Position numbers and translations under genes: made by a program. Shown here one piece after another: positions 1-55,800 of a DNA stretch of 64,000 bases. How positions within the stretch are numbered: the first letter of the stretch is position 1; each line of letters opens with the position of its first letter. The notes under the pieces were generated by a model. The model searched no databases. It had not been told where the DNA came from and saw only the letters and a program-made list of their open reading frames with translations. This DNA is from Alviniconcha marisindica (taxonomy: Eukaryota > Mollusca > Gastropoda > Provannidae), in contig JABMCL010001355.1 in the NCBI GenBank assembly GCA_018857735.1, positions 141,001 through 205,000 of the forward strand, given 5' to 3'.

Positions 1-88
1 CAAAGACCCAAGTCACCTAACTCTCACCTGGCATACAAGGTACATAAACTCCACAAGAGGTACATCCCAGCAATATATGTGTTCACAG

Positions 89-43684
<43,596 letters not shown>

Positions 43685-45000
43685 AAATCTCCATCAGACT
43701 GGAACTATTGGAGATCCTGTGGTGGTGAAAAAAGCAACAGCGAGAAACATTCTTCCAGATGAATTAGACTTTTGCTTGGTGTTTTTCTTCTATATGTGGT
43801 GGTGATCCTTTCAAGTGTGTTGTGTTACTGGGATTTTGTTTTAATATTGATGGTTCAGACCCACAAGGACAGTGTTTTGGCCCCCCCCCCCCCCCCCCTT
43901 ATAAAATGAGATGCTTGGTTGTAGCTATTGAAGTATTCATAGGTTTGTGTGCTTTAAACATTTGTTGGTGGTAAGTATTTGCATTGCTTAACTTGTTTCA
44001 CTTTTACATTGAGCACATTTTTTTAGAATGTAGATGTTGATAAAACCACTGTTGTAACATTTCGTAGTGAGTTTCTTTGAAAAACTTAATGATTTGAGTT
44101 TTTGTCCATGTTATTAAATTGGATTTTGCTGCCTGTTGGGCTTTAAAAATGTTGCTTGCATTTGATGCAAAATTAAAGCTAAAACTAGACAATGCAACAC
44201 CCATCTTCCTGCCCCCAGTTTCTAAAGAAGAAAAAAAAATGGGAAGAGAGGGTTTGTTATGATAGTTACGAATAGCTTCCTGATTAGTATGTTTTTTCAA
44301 CAGTTTGATGCACAAATGTGGTAAAAATGTTTTATAATATTGTAACATTTGACATTTATAAAGCACTTTTTGTTGACAGAGCATCCTGCTGGCACTGTAA
44401 CAAATATTCCTGAAGTGCTTAAGGCTTCATTGCATTTGAGAATAAGATATTTCACTCTTCAAGCAGATGTTGAGTTAGCAGTCAGTCTGTGTTGGCACTG
44501 GTGGACGAAACGTTTCTCCATCAACTGTCACCAAACCACTAGTTCATAAATTGTGAGCATCACTCAAACTCCTTAAAAAGCCCCCCCCCTGAAAAGAGTT
44601 GGCGATTGTCAGAGACATTTTGAATAAGGTCAAGGGAGGAGAAGTTGTTGCTTTATTTCAATGCAAGCGAGGCTGATGATTTCCCGTAAAATGGGACATT
44701 TATGTCATTGTTAATGATCCAAAATAATCTTGTAATCATATGTAGAGGCCATTACTTGTAGTATTATGATCCAAAACAGTCTTGTAATCATCAGTAGAGG
44801 CCGTTACTTGTAATATTATATATTCTAACCTTACTGGTACTGCTTAAACTATTAACACTGATTAGAGATTAGCTTGACTACTAAACAGCCACTGATAGCT
44901 GCCTTTACTCTGACCACTTGTTGCTAACAATAACGTAATTGTGCATGTATTTGTTGAACCAATTTTATGATATCAGTGACAATGACAATGTCAAATTTTG

Positions 45001-45006
45001 AATAAA
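45001..45006 (+). promoter_or_regulatory. Poly(A) signal candidate 1 for dynein
   Basis: AATAAA 1.3 kb after the dynein stop codon, followed at about 20-30 nt by a T/G-rich stretch. Confidence 0.5.
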
Positions 45007-45379
45007 AACAGGTTTTGGCATGTTACGCTGCACACCTTTGTCATGAAGTGTGTATGAAAACATTGGGTACTTTATATGGCCCTTGTGGTAATTTTTTAAG
45101 GGATGTGACTGTGGTAGATTTTATCCACCTAGTATTTCTGGTATGCTGGACGAGTTATTTTAGGTTTGAAGGTCTGTTGTATCCCATGTTATGCATGTGA
45201 TGTTAGTTGAGCACCGTTTATTCCTTTTGTTGGTTGGTTCTTTCATGTTACAATCTTAGCTTGAATATATTACTGTTAGAATATTGTGATCAGTACTGAC
45301 ACCTGTTCAGTATGCTATTGCTCGCATTTGATTGTTTAGGGGACTGTTTCAGGCTTCTGCTTTGTATTTGTTGAGTTCT

Positions 45380-45389
45380 AATAAATAAA
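45380..45389 (+). promoter_or_regulatory. Poly(A) signal candidate 2 for dynein (overlapping AATAAATAAA)
   Basis: Two overlapping AATAAA hexamers followed at about 15-40 nt by a strongly G/T-rich tract (the start of the minisatellite), which would serve as the downstream element. Stronger context than the site at 45001. Confidence 0.6.
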
Positions 45390-45404
45390 AGCTTACTTAC
45401 CCAG

Positions 45405-45890
45405 TGCTGTTTCTGTGTGTATTGGGTTGTATTGTGGAATGGTGTGCATTGTGAAGTGTTGTGTGAAATGGTATGTGATGGAGTGGAATGGTGTATGTAA
45501 AATGTGGTGTGATGTGTAGTGCAGAATGGTGTGATGTGGGGAGTGGTGTTGCGGTGTGGAACAGTGTGATGTGAAATGTGTGGAATGGTGTGACATAAAC
45601 TGTGGTGTGGTGTGTGATGTTAAATTTGGTGTGGTGAAATGTTGTACAGCATAGAATGGTGTGTGACGTGAAATACGTGCAATGTGAATGGGGTGTATTG
45701 TGAAGTATGGAATGGTGCGTGATGTGGTATGGGGTGGAATGTGATGTGGTTTGGTATGGTGTGTGATGTGGAACGGTATGATGTGGTGGTGTGGAATGGT
45801 GTGAGATGTTATGTATGGTGTGATGTGAAATAGGTGGTGTAGTGTAAAATGGTGTGTGGTGTGATGTGGAATGGTGTGCAAAATGTGTGC
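45405..45890 (+). repeat. G/T-rich minisatellite built on TGTGGAATGGTGTG-like units
   Basis: Almost 0.5 kb in which C is nearly absent from the + strand. Degenerate units such as GATGTGGAATGGTGTG recur at irregular spacing, with many GGAATG (CATTCC on the other strand) motifs. The minus strand is open for about 180 codons of His/Thr/Ser/Pro only because the repeat lacks stops. Confidence 0.9.
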
Positions 45891-46908
45891 TTGTTCTGGC
45901 GGTGGTCCACGGCAGCCTCACACTCCGAGCATTGCTTTCCGGCACCTTCCCCCAAACTCTGCCAAATTTAGTTACGTTACTGAAGGGGTACTCTTTATTT
46001 CCGCGCAGCTGTCCAGCGACATGGTCAGCGTCCTCCGAAAGGTTTGGGTACTAATATGACTGTAGAAGCAACCTAGCGCCAAAGCACGCACGCAAACATG
46101 AGACGCATCCACCCCCTGGTAAGAAAAAGAGTTCCGTCTCTTTAAACGATTGTGGTTTTATCTGCGCTGGGGTAAACTTTGTTGGCAACTATAAATGACA
46201 CGCCTTGTTGTATTTGAGTTGTTTGTAACAAACTTGCTACTGTTTGCGCTCCAACAAAAAAACACAACAACAACCGCTCGTTAGCTGACAATTTTCTGGA
46301 CCCTATGGCGTAACTAAATACGGCAGTGGTTGAAGGATGTCGTAAACCAGTGCTCGGAGTTTGCGGCAGCCTTTGTCTTCCGGGTTGGCGCCTGTCTCGA
46401 GGTTTCACTCTTCTTTCCCCGTTTTCTCACTCGTCCCCGTCCCTCCGTGGACATTACGCAGCATTATTCCTCGCCCCTCCCAAGGAAAAAATCATGCTGC
46501 ATTCTTTTCTCCATTTCCGGGACTTCCACACACACGCCGCACTCTGTTATCAAACAGTTATAACAAATATAAATGATAGTTCTGCATAAGAAGTAAGCCA
46601 CGAAAGAAATGCAGTACATTTAAATGTAATTTACTGGAATCATTGCTGGTCAAGCAGTCACAACACCATTGAAAATATGACGCTTTTATCATCGTGGGGG
46701 GTCTTAGTCCCACGCATTGTGCATCAAGTACCGACTTGCCGGACCCAAATTTCCTAAACAGTTGCTTCCCTTCTTTGACAGGGGACGCGCTTCCTTGGAA
46801 TCCACCAATCAAATTGTAGCGGGCGTGCAAACTTGGAACATGGCAGTCCAAACTGAAACTCAACACAATTGCCTGTTATTTTCAGTCTGTTTGGTTTCGT
46901 GATGAGCA
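45891..46908 (+). promoter_or_regulatory. PPP2R3C promoter region
   Basis: Higher GC and CpG content than the flanks, especially 46300-46560 and 46700-46830. A CCAAT box at 46805-46809 lies about 100 nt before the first in-frame ATG. No TATA box at a suitable distance. Fits a CpG-type housekeeping promoter; transcription start not determinable. No coding exon recognised. Confidence 0.55.
46805..46809 (+). promoter_or_regulatory. CCAAT box
   Basis: CCAAT within ATCCACCAATCAAATTG, the NF-Y-type context (CCAATCA), close upstream of the PPP2R3C start. Confidence 0.5.
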
Positions 46909-46987
46909 ATGACGTGGACAAAGAAGGACATAATGCAAAACGCCGACTGGCAGAGCACGTTACGCACATTTCTCCAGCAACAGGAGG
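46909..46987 (+). CDS. PPP2R3C: PPP2R3C exon 1 (start codon)
   Basis: Residues 1-27 from the first in-frame ATG (46909; G at -3): MTWTKKDIMQNADWQSTLR... An in-frame TGA at 46903-46905 rules out a start further upstream. A second in-frame ATG at 46933 (A at -3) gives MQNADWQ, which resembles the short MDWK-type start of vertebrate proteins. An out-of-frame ATG at 46902 overlaps. Leaves in phase 1 before gtaagt. Confidence 0.8.
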
Positions 46988-49900
46988 GTAAGTTCGAACA
47001 TTATTGCCTAAAGCAAGTTAGGCAGTGATGGAGATCACTGCCCCCGCCCCTCATGTTTGCTGCTCCGTGCTCGGTCGCAAAATGGATCTCAGTTCCACAG
47101 TGATCTGTGCTTCGATCTGGCAGCCAAATAATCGATTGTAATTACCGTTTCTGCGACAGTTACTTTTGTGTTTTGCTTCCTTCACTGATGTGGTGTTTTC
47201 CATCGGAACAGCCTCGAATGAAACAGGCTGTTACGATGAAAAACGTCAGTGGAGGAAGCATTTTATACATGTACATGTACAGAAGTAATGCTCGCAAAAA
47301 CGAGAATTACAATCGATTATTTGCCCCCAGATTGAAGCGTAGATCGCCGTGGATCGGTGAGATCCATTCTGCGACCGAGATTAGGCTAAAGCTACAGTAA
47401 AAGTGAGGGGGGTATCTTCTCCGATGATCTCAGCTTTCCTGTCGGCTTTTTGTTGACTTATTTGACAGAACAACAGTGATCAGCTATCATCGCACTTTTT
47501 ACAAACTTTTGTTCATAAACACTGTATATTTACCGAACAGCATTAACCAAAAGTAGGTGAATGTACAACGAACTGTTTTTCTTCCATTGTACAACAGTGG
47601 TTATTCTGGTATTCACATGACCCACCAGTCCCACCCTCAGCATTAACCATGCTGTGTGCAGTGTGTAATAGTGATACTGATAGCTTAATGACCACATTGT
47701 GTGTACTTGCTGTAGATAATTACTATTATCTGGTCTTGTCACAAGTTGATGTTAATTGTTACTGTAAGTTACGTGTCTTAGTCGTAGATAATCTATGCAA
47801 AGTAATCAGTGTCACACTACCTGTGTGCCCAGTAATCTCTGAGTTTGACAATGAACAGTAATAATCATTATAATAAAAATAAAATACATGTTTTTTGTTA
47901 TTTTCCTAGGATACAGGTGGCTTATTCAATGTTATTGAGTTTGACAACTCACAAGTACTGTCGAATGCTAAAGAGATCCACTGAGTATAGAAGCAGAAAA
48001 TATTTGATATTTTCATGCTGAATTATGTGGCCCATTACAAGGCAAGCTCTTTTAAGTCTGAGGACTCTTGAGTCTTTATTTCAATTGAGGTTGTTGTTTT
48101 TTAACCTGATGTTGAACTGATCAAATGAGAGTGAAAATGATTATAATAATGTTGATAAATAATTATTAATTATTGACCATTTAATGTGACACTTTGACAG
48201 TCACAGCATTAATTATTCAGCTTTAGCCACAATCTCAGCTTTTGCACTGTGTCTGTCATGACACTGATTTTCTTATGTATGATAAACGTTAAAAGATCAC
48301 TGATTCTGATGGTGATTAGGACTATCAGAATTGGTGATCTTTTAAAGTTGATCATATCACTTTATCAGAAAATCATTGTCATGACAGAGACAGTGCTAGA
48401 GCCAATTCTTACATTGTCTGACATTGTGTTAGACTTAGGACTCCATATGCAACCATTTGGTAAAGAATTTATGCAAATGGTAATAGTTCAGCAGTATTTG
48501 TTGGTACCAAGCACAGTAAGTGAGTAACGGTTATAAAAACATGCTGATTGTTTTTATGGCCATATGTTATACATGTGTATATTAAAACACATATTAATTA
48601 TTATGTGTTTTAAACTTGGCTCTGGATAATTTTTCTCGCCCTGATATAACCACACTGGTTGACTGGGCATAAAACACCAACTTACTTACTGGATAATTTT
48701 TCATTCTATCTCTTTATGTGTGAGAAAGTCCAGATCTGGATGATATAATGCCTCTCTCTGACAGGGTGCAAAGTCAGTTGTCAAAACATCAATTTTTTGC
48801 CAGGCTAGGGTGGATAGGTCAGTGGGTAGGTAGTTCAGTACCTACATCAGTTTCCAACCTTATTATCAGTTTCCAGCCATTCATTTGCATGTGGGACTGA
48901 CAACATTTTGCAGCTTAACATCATGTCATGAAAGTCAGAAAGACAATACAGAAAACTTTTTATTTTTTCATTTGTTTTTTTTCATAGTGGTCAGGGCTGC
49001 CATTAGCGAGTATTTGAGGGAGGTCCCTGGGACTCCCTGCTACAACTTTTAGAGGGTCCCCGGGCAGTTTTAAAGGGTCAAGTCTAAAACAAAACAGCGG
49101 CTGTGCAGAAGTATTCTGCTTTGCATGTGATGCCCTTTGTTCCTTCTACAACTCAGTTCTGTCAGACAATGTCACTTTTAGTTGTACACTTTCAGGTATG
49201 CTGGTTCATCATAGCAGTATTTAGCAGTTTATTGAAAGGCCTATCCTCGTAGTTCTTCATGTCAGTAGTACCATCTGGTGGTTGGCAGCACTGCCAACTC
49301 TGTAGATGTGTTTTAGTAGCATGCATCAGTCAGTATGAAAAAGATTTTTAAGTAGCAGGGTAAGAAAGGAAAATGTGTGGCATTTTCAGACACAAGACCA
49401 TTATAAATATTTGTCTGAAAGTGAAACAAGTTAGAGTAACGCCCTCATCTCTGCAAACTGCAAATGGAGAGCAGGGTACTACAAATAGCTAAGGCTGATT
49501 CTGTAATTAATGGTGTGTATTGTCTTAACATCACTCAAAATGTAAGTTGCCTCCCTTGTTTACTATGGTGCCACTTTGAACAGATTTAGTGTAGAAACTC
49601 CACTGACCTTTTTTTTTTGACAGCTGAAAATTCACAACAAATTATTGTCATGTTGGAAGCCTTCACACTGACAGCATGTACACAGATTTCTATATAATCC
49701 TCAGTTTCTTTGCATGATTATCTTAAACTTTTCAGAAGCAGAACACCAAAAGGTCTCACAATGTAGGGCATAAAAGCACTCATGTGCTTTGTTTGATATA
49801 CATAGGAGCTGTGTGAGAGTCAAGGTGGCCGTCCTGGGCTGTCCGTCCTAACGAGCCTTCTGGCTTCTGTGGACGTAAAGATTTATTGAACCATGATTCG

Positions 49901-52751
49901 GCATTGGTCACAGTTTGTCCCTAATATGTCAGCCGACATCTGAGGACATTAAGCATCACTTCATCATTGTTTGATATCTTGGTGTTAGGTGTGCTGGTGT
50001 ATTTGTGTCTGAGCACAGATGTTAGTACCAGCAAAAGTACAGGATCTAACCTGGTATTGGCCAGAAATGTTGACTGTGATTGAGGGTCCCATTCTCAAAT
50101 ATACCAAAAGTAGTGTTGCTATCCATTGGGCTTTTGCCAAGTTCTGCAGGAGGTGTGAGAAGCAGAAGTTAAATGAGGTAAGTGCAGGATTGTTCTTTAA
50201 AAAAAAAAAAAAAAAATGCTGTCAGTGTGTGTAGCATCATGTTTGGTTGTATGCTTTTTTTCTCCTTTTTTTTTTACGACTCTGTTCTTGCTGTATGCAA
50301 GTTCTAAAAATTGTTTGTGACCCCAGTCTTTAAATGTGAGTGAGCATTTCTCTTGCTGAAATTGCAGGTCAACAGAATGGGTTTAATGGTGACAATGGTG
50401 AAGTGGACGAGATGGAGGAGTTTACAAGGCTGTACAAGGAGTGGAAAGGCCTAGATGACAACTTCTCCAATGTTCCCAGCCTCTTTACAAAGGTTATCCT
50501 CACATCAAAGCCATTTGGTTGAAGTGGCAGTCTTAAATCTGTATTGAGTATGAAACTATTGAAGGACTATTCTTTAATTTAAAATACATTAATTTGTTTG
50601 CACACATATATAATGAATAGGAAATGTTTAGGTATGTACTGATTATGTACATATATATGTAAAACCACTTTTGGAGGGCACAGTTTTCTCACAGTATCAT
50701 GCAATTAGTAAGTAAAGTTTTTATCTTCTCTTTCACTAGTTTCAGTAAGGGCCCTGATGGGAGTCTAGGGAAGTCTGATACATGTATCATCTGTCTGGAA
50801 TCTCAGGGCTGCCATTTGATTCCACTTTTCTATTTCCTGTCTTGTTCTTCTGCCTGTTCATTCTGAGTGAAATACTGTTCACTGTTACTTATTGTGATAC
50901 TGTGGGGAATATGCCTCAAATTTGCCTCACCATGCCATGGAAACTTCCCCTATTTGTCTATTTCTGACTGATTGGGTTTATTTTATGCGTACACCCAAGG
51001 GCACATTACTTGGACATGTATGCTTGTTAAGGGACTAGAAATTCCACTCACTTTCTCCGTCAGATTAGAATTAGAACCTGAAGACAAAGTCCAGATCTGA
51101 TGACAGATAAAAGTAAAACCCAGGGCGCACGTTGTGCAAAACACTTATAAGCAAGTAAATGTCAGAATTTCCATGTGAAAGCTGATTGACTGTGGTGCCT
51201 TCCTGGTGATACAAATTACAATACTGTAATTAACTAAAGTTGTAGTTCATACTATTCTCTGATTAGCATTATCACTATACATACCAGTGCCACCAGAAGG
51301 CAATGCAGCTGGGACTGTTAAAACAACTTCCTAACAAAGACTTGTTCTAAAACGATGACAGAATACAGGCTGGTGTGCAACAGTCCGTAGAGAATTTGAG
51401 TCACTTTGCCTGATCAGAATTTCATCTTCAAGGAGTTTCTCTTACTGTGTTAGGAGGATTTTGCTGTTTGAGTAGTAAAATGTCTTAATTACTAAAACGA
51501 AAACTAGTAAAAGTTGCGTATGTCATTTATGCAAGTTTCTTTTCTGTGCAATTGTTCACCCATGGGATGTGAACTTTTCATGTTCCAGTTACCGTCAGAA
51601 AAAGAACCTTTGCTGCTTAAATTACGAGAGGAGTCACGGTATGTTGAACTCTTCATTTTATAAGGTTGATTGTTTAATTTTTTGTCTGGTTTTGGTGGTA
51701 TTTTTTATGCAAAGCAAATTTTTAGTTTAGAAATATAGCACTGCAGTTACCGTCATAAAAAGAACCTTTGCTGATTAAATTACAAGAGGAGTCACGGTAT
51801 GTTGAACTCTTCATTTGTAAAGTTAATTGTTTAATTTTTTGTCTGGTATTGGTGGTATTTTTTATGCAAAGCAAATTTTTAGTTTAGAAATATAGCACTG
51901 CATGCATGTAGTGTTAATAATCCTATGTTTATCCAGCATCAGTAGCTCATGTGGATTTAAACATATTTTGTTGTTCAAAATATGCTTGTACTGAGTGTTT
52001 TTTTGCACTTCAAGTTCAGTTAAAATTGTGGGGCTTTGTAGTGTAATATAGTACTGTAGTATAATGAAATAAATTAATGGATAATTCTTTTTATCATAGA
52101 AGAGAACTTAGCTTCTTTTTACAACAAACATTTGAGTCTGATACTTTTGATAGTGTGTATGGGAAGAGTTTGCTACATTTTTGCAGGATTGTAGTGTATT
52201 CATTTCATTGACAGAACTTCAGGAAAACCTGCTCAGACAGTGGGGAAATAACACTGAAGCAAATCGGGTTTAGTATGCTGGCTGAAAGCAGTTGAGTGTA
52301 CAGTTACATAGTAACTGCATGCGGTTACCCTCTGTTTTCTTTACCTTTGCAGTAGAATAGCAATTTAAAGTAGATTTGGAATAGTAGGTTGGATAATGAG
52401 GGATGTCTGTGTCTTTTGAGTATGTCCCTAATTCACAAAAAGTAATTGATACATACATGTATACTATTGCTAACCAAAATAATGCATGCACATGTGCTGT
52501 AATTTTGTAATTTATGTAAAGATGAAACTTTTCTTTGCATTACAGAGCTGTGTTTCTTCAGAGACGTAGCCGTGAACTACTAGACAATGACGAACTGCAG
52601 GTACATTTTATTTATTCTTTCTGTCTCAGTAATGAAGAGATGCATATGAAAAGATTTCAGTGTCCCATCTTCTGCATGCCTGGATGTCAGAGATCTAATT
52701 CAACTTCTGATTCAGAGGTACACGATTAATAATGGCAGGTGACCTTGTGTC

Positions 52752-52800
<49 letters not shown>

Positions 52801-55800
52801 CTCCAGACTTATGATTATGGTTGTGTGATGGCTTCTTTGTAAACAGCAGACATACTCCTGAGTCCAGTCGTGCTCTGTTAAAAATGTCCACTGTGCTTAC
52901 ATACAAGACATGCCCATACCAAGACACATTTACTTGTCTGCTGTATAATAAGCAACTACATTCAGCTGTCTGAAAATTCTGTTGTGGAATAGGTTGTACG
53001 TGGATGATTGATAGAATGATACTTGATGTGAGCTTTTGGATTTGGGATAGTGTTTAGGCTGTGTTCAGTGTTGCAGGAAATAAGCTTGTGGTTCAGCTCA
53101 AAGGCGTTAAGATTCAGAAGAATGATACTGAACTTGTCTGGATGTTAATTTACACAGATTATTTCATTCACAATGGTCCGGATTGTGTTGATGACATCAA
53201 TTCAGCTTGTATGGTTAAAAATGCCTTGCTGCAAAAACTGGCTTTCTTTGGTTTGCTTTAGTTGGTTGGTTAGGATTGCATTTAACACGTGTCCATGCTG
53301 GCATTTACAGCCTATACTAACTATATTGCTACAGTGCATTTCATTATTATTCTGCTCATGATGCAATGCAAATATGGCAGAAACTGTGGTTCCTGCTGGA
53401 CAAGCACCACACCCCACCACTGCATGGCGAGGAGCAGATGATCAGCTACCAGGACTTCCTCTTGGTAGCTTCCGAGGCCGGGCCCAAGTGCAAGTCAGTG
53501 CCATGCCTTTGTACAGTGTGTCATGCTCTTCACTGGGGTTGTGCTCCCTTTAGTTTGGCGCCTGCATCTGTGTCTGGCCCTTCTGTTCTGAGTCACTTGA
53601 CATTTTGTTGAGGATCTTTTCTCTGAGTGCGTCATCACCAGTGGAGCTGGTGAAATGGTTCCAGTTGCTGTCTTTAAGTTTAACATTCAATTCAGCGAGG
53701 GTTCAGTGCTTTAGATTAAATTTTAGTTGGCTGTTTGGTCTGTAGCGAAACATTGTGAGCGGGGCAGTAACTTGTACTGGAATGCCAGTTCATCAACACT
53801 AGAGCAATACTGCAACCCTAATAAAGAATTTAGGTTCCCATTCATAACAACAATGTCAGTTGCACAGGGTAACCTCAGGGTGGCAACGTGAATGTTAAAT
53901 CTTAGTTGCACAGGGTCACCCCAGGATGATAACATGAATGTTAAGTGTTAGTGGCACAGGGTAACCTCATGATTATGATGTGAATGTTAGTTACACAGGG
54001 TCACCCCAGGATGAAGACGTGAATGTTAAGTGTTAGTGGCACAGGGTAACCTCAGGATTATGATGTGAATGTTAGATACACAGGGTCACCCCAGGATGAT
54101 GACGTGAATGTTAAGTGTTAGTGGCACAGGGTAACCTCAGGATTATGATGTGAATGTTAGTTGCACAGGGTCACCCTAGGATGATGACGTGAATGTTAAG
54201 TGTTAGTGGCACAGGGTAACCTCAGGATTATGATGTGAATGTTAGTTGCACAGGGTCACCCCAGGATGATGACATGAATGTTAATTACACAGGGTAGCCT
54301 CAGGAGGATGACGTGAATGTTAAATGTTAGTTGCACAGGCTTACCTCAGGATGACAGTGTGAATGTTGAATGTTAGTTGCACAGGCTTACCTCAGGATGA
54401 CAGTGTGAATATTAAATGTTAGTTGCACAGGCTTACCTCAGGATGACAATGTGAATGTTGAATGTTAGTTGCACAGGCTGGTCGCAGGATGATGACAGCA
54501 GTGTTTTTCTGTCTTTCAGACCCTTCTTTCAGGCCACTGTGTTCAGCAAGTTGATGCAGAATGACCCTTTTGGTCGCGTGTCCATCATGCAGTTCTTCAA
54601 TTACGTCATGCGCAAAGTGTGGCTGCACCAGACGCGCATAGGTCTCTCCCTGTACGATGTAGCTGGGCAAGGATACCTCAAAGAATCAGTGAGACTTTGC
54701 AGAGTCAGGTTTTTTGTGTGTGTATATGCATGTTTGAGTGAGAGGGAGTGTGTGTGCTGTTTCTGCAGAGGTGCATGTGGGTATGCCAGAAGCCAGAAAT
54801 CCAGCAACTTGAGTTAGGTGCTGGCAACCAAATGCTGGAAGAAATCTGTTAGAATGAAAAAATAAAAATCATGTAACCATTTCTAAGGAGAGATGTGAGG
54901 CTCAGGCAAGAAGACTATGGCTGGTGTGTCCCCATAGAGTTATTTCCCTTATTTGGGCAGTCCTTTTTTAATATTTTTTCCCCTTTCTGTTCTTCTTCTT
55001 CCTGGTTTAGCAGTTTTAAAACTTTGGTTGAAAAATCTTCAGGTGCAGGTCTTGCTTCCCACATGCTGCAAAGCAAGAATTATACCACCACACACACAAA
55101 AAAGTGTAACTGTACATTAAGAACATGTGAAATGGAGTACTTCTTCTGAATGTTTTAATCTTTACAGTTCTTCCTCATGCATCCCAAGTACAGTCAAAAT
55201 CATAAAAGGATGATCATGCATTGTAGTTATTACTGTATTAGATGTAGACTTTCACCCAGTTTTCTGGTGGATTACGTTGCTGAAAATGTGTATTCTTTTT
55301 TTCATTGACCTAGACCTGCACTGTACACTTGTTTTGGTGTGCATAAACATGTTTCAGTTGAGCATTTTTTTATTATAACTAGGACTTGGAAAACTACATA
55401 CTGGAGCTGATCCCCACCCTGCCGCAACTGAGTGGCCTGGAGAGAACGTTCTACTCCTTCTATGTGTGCACCGCCGTGCGCAAGTTCTTCTTCTTCCTGG
55501 ACCCCCTCCGAACAGGACGCATCAAGATTCAGGACATCCTGGCCTGCAGCTTTCTAGATGATTTGTTGGAGGTATCTTTCTCCCCCCTTTTTTTTTTTTA
55601 AATGAAGGCTTGGTGAATTGATTGGTGTGTTCTTTGTGTGGGGGTTGTAGAATGGAACATTTTAACTTTTATTTTGACTTCATAGTAATCAAAGACACTA
55701 CAGGACTGTTTCTTTTTTGATTTATTTTCAATGACTCTGACAGATTTTATTAAGCTCACAGGACCTCTGGTGGCTGGACTGTGATGCAGAATGGACTTTG

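Larger units (their letters stand above)
43685..45405 (+). other. Dynein 3' UTR and downstream sequence
   Basis: AT-rich, non-coding. Contains an 18-C run (43881-43898), another C run near 44581-44589, and a duplicated block of period about 52 bp (44713-44820). Possible cleavage signals are at 45001-45006 and 45380-45389, so the UTR would be about 1.3 or 1.7 kb. Confidence 0.7.

Noticed and set aside
45397..45945. Long His/Thr-rich open frame on the minus strand (about 180 codons)
   Set aside because: It lies entirely in the G/T-rich minisatellite, which lacks stop codons in that direction because of composition. No start context, splice sites or family similarity.
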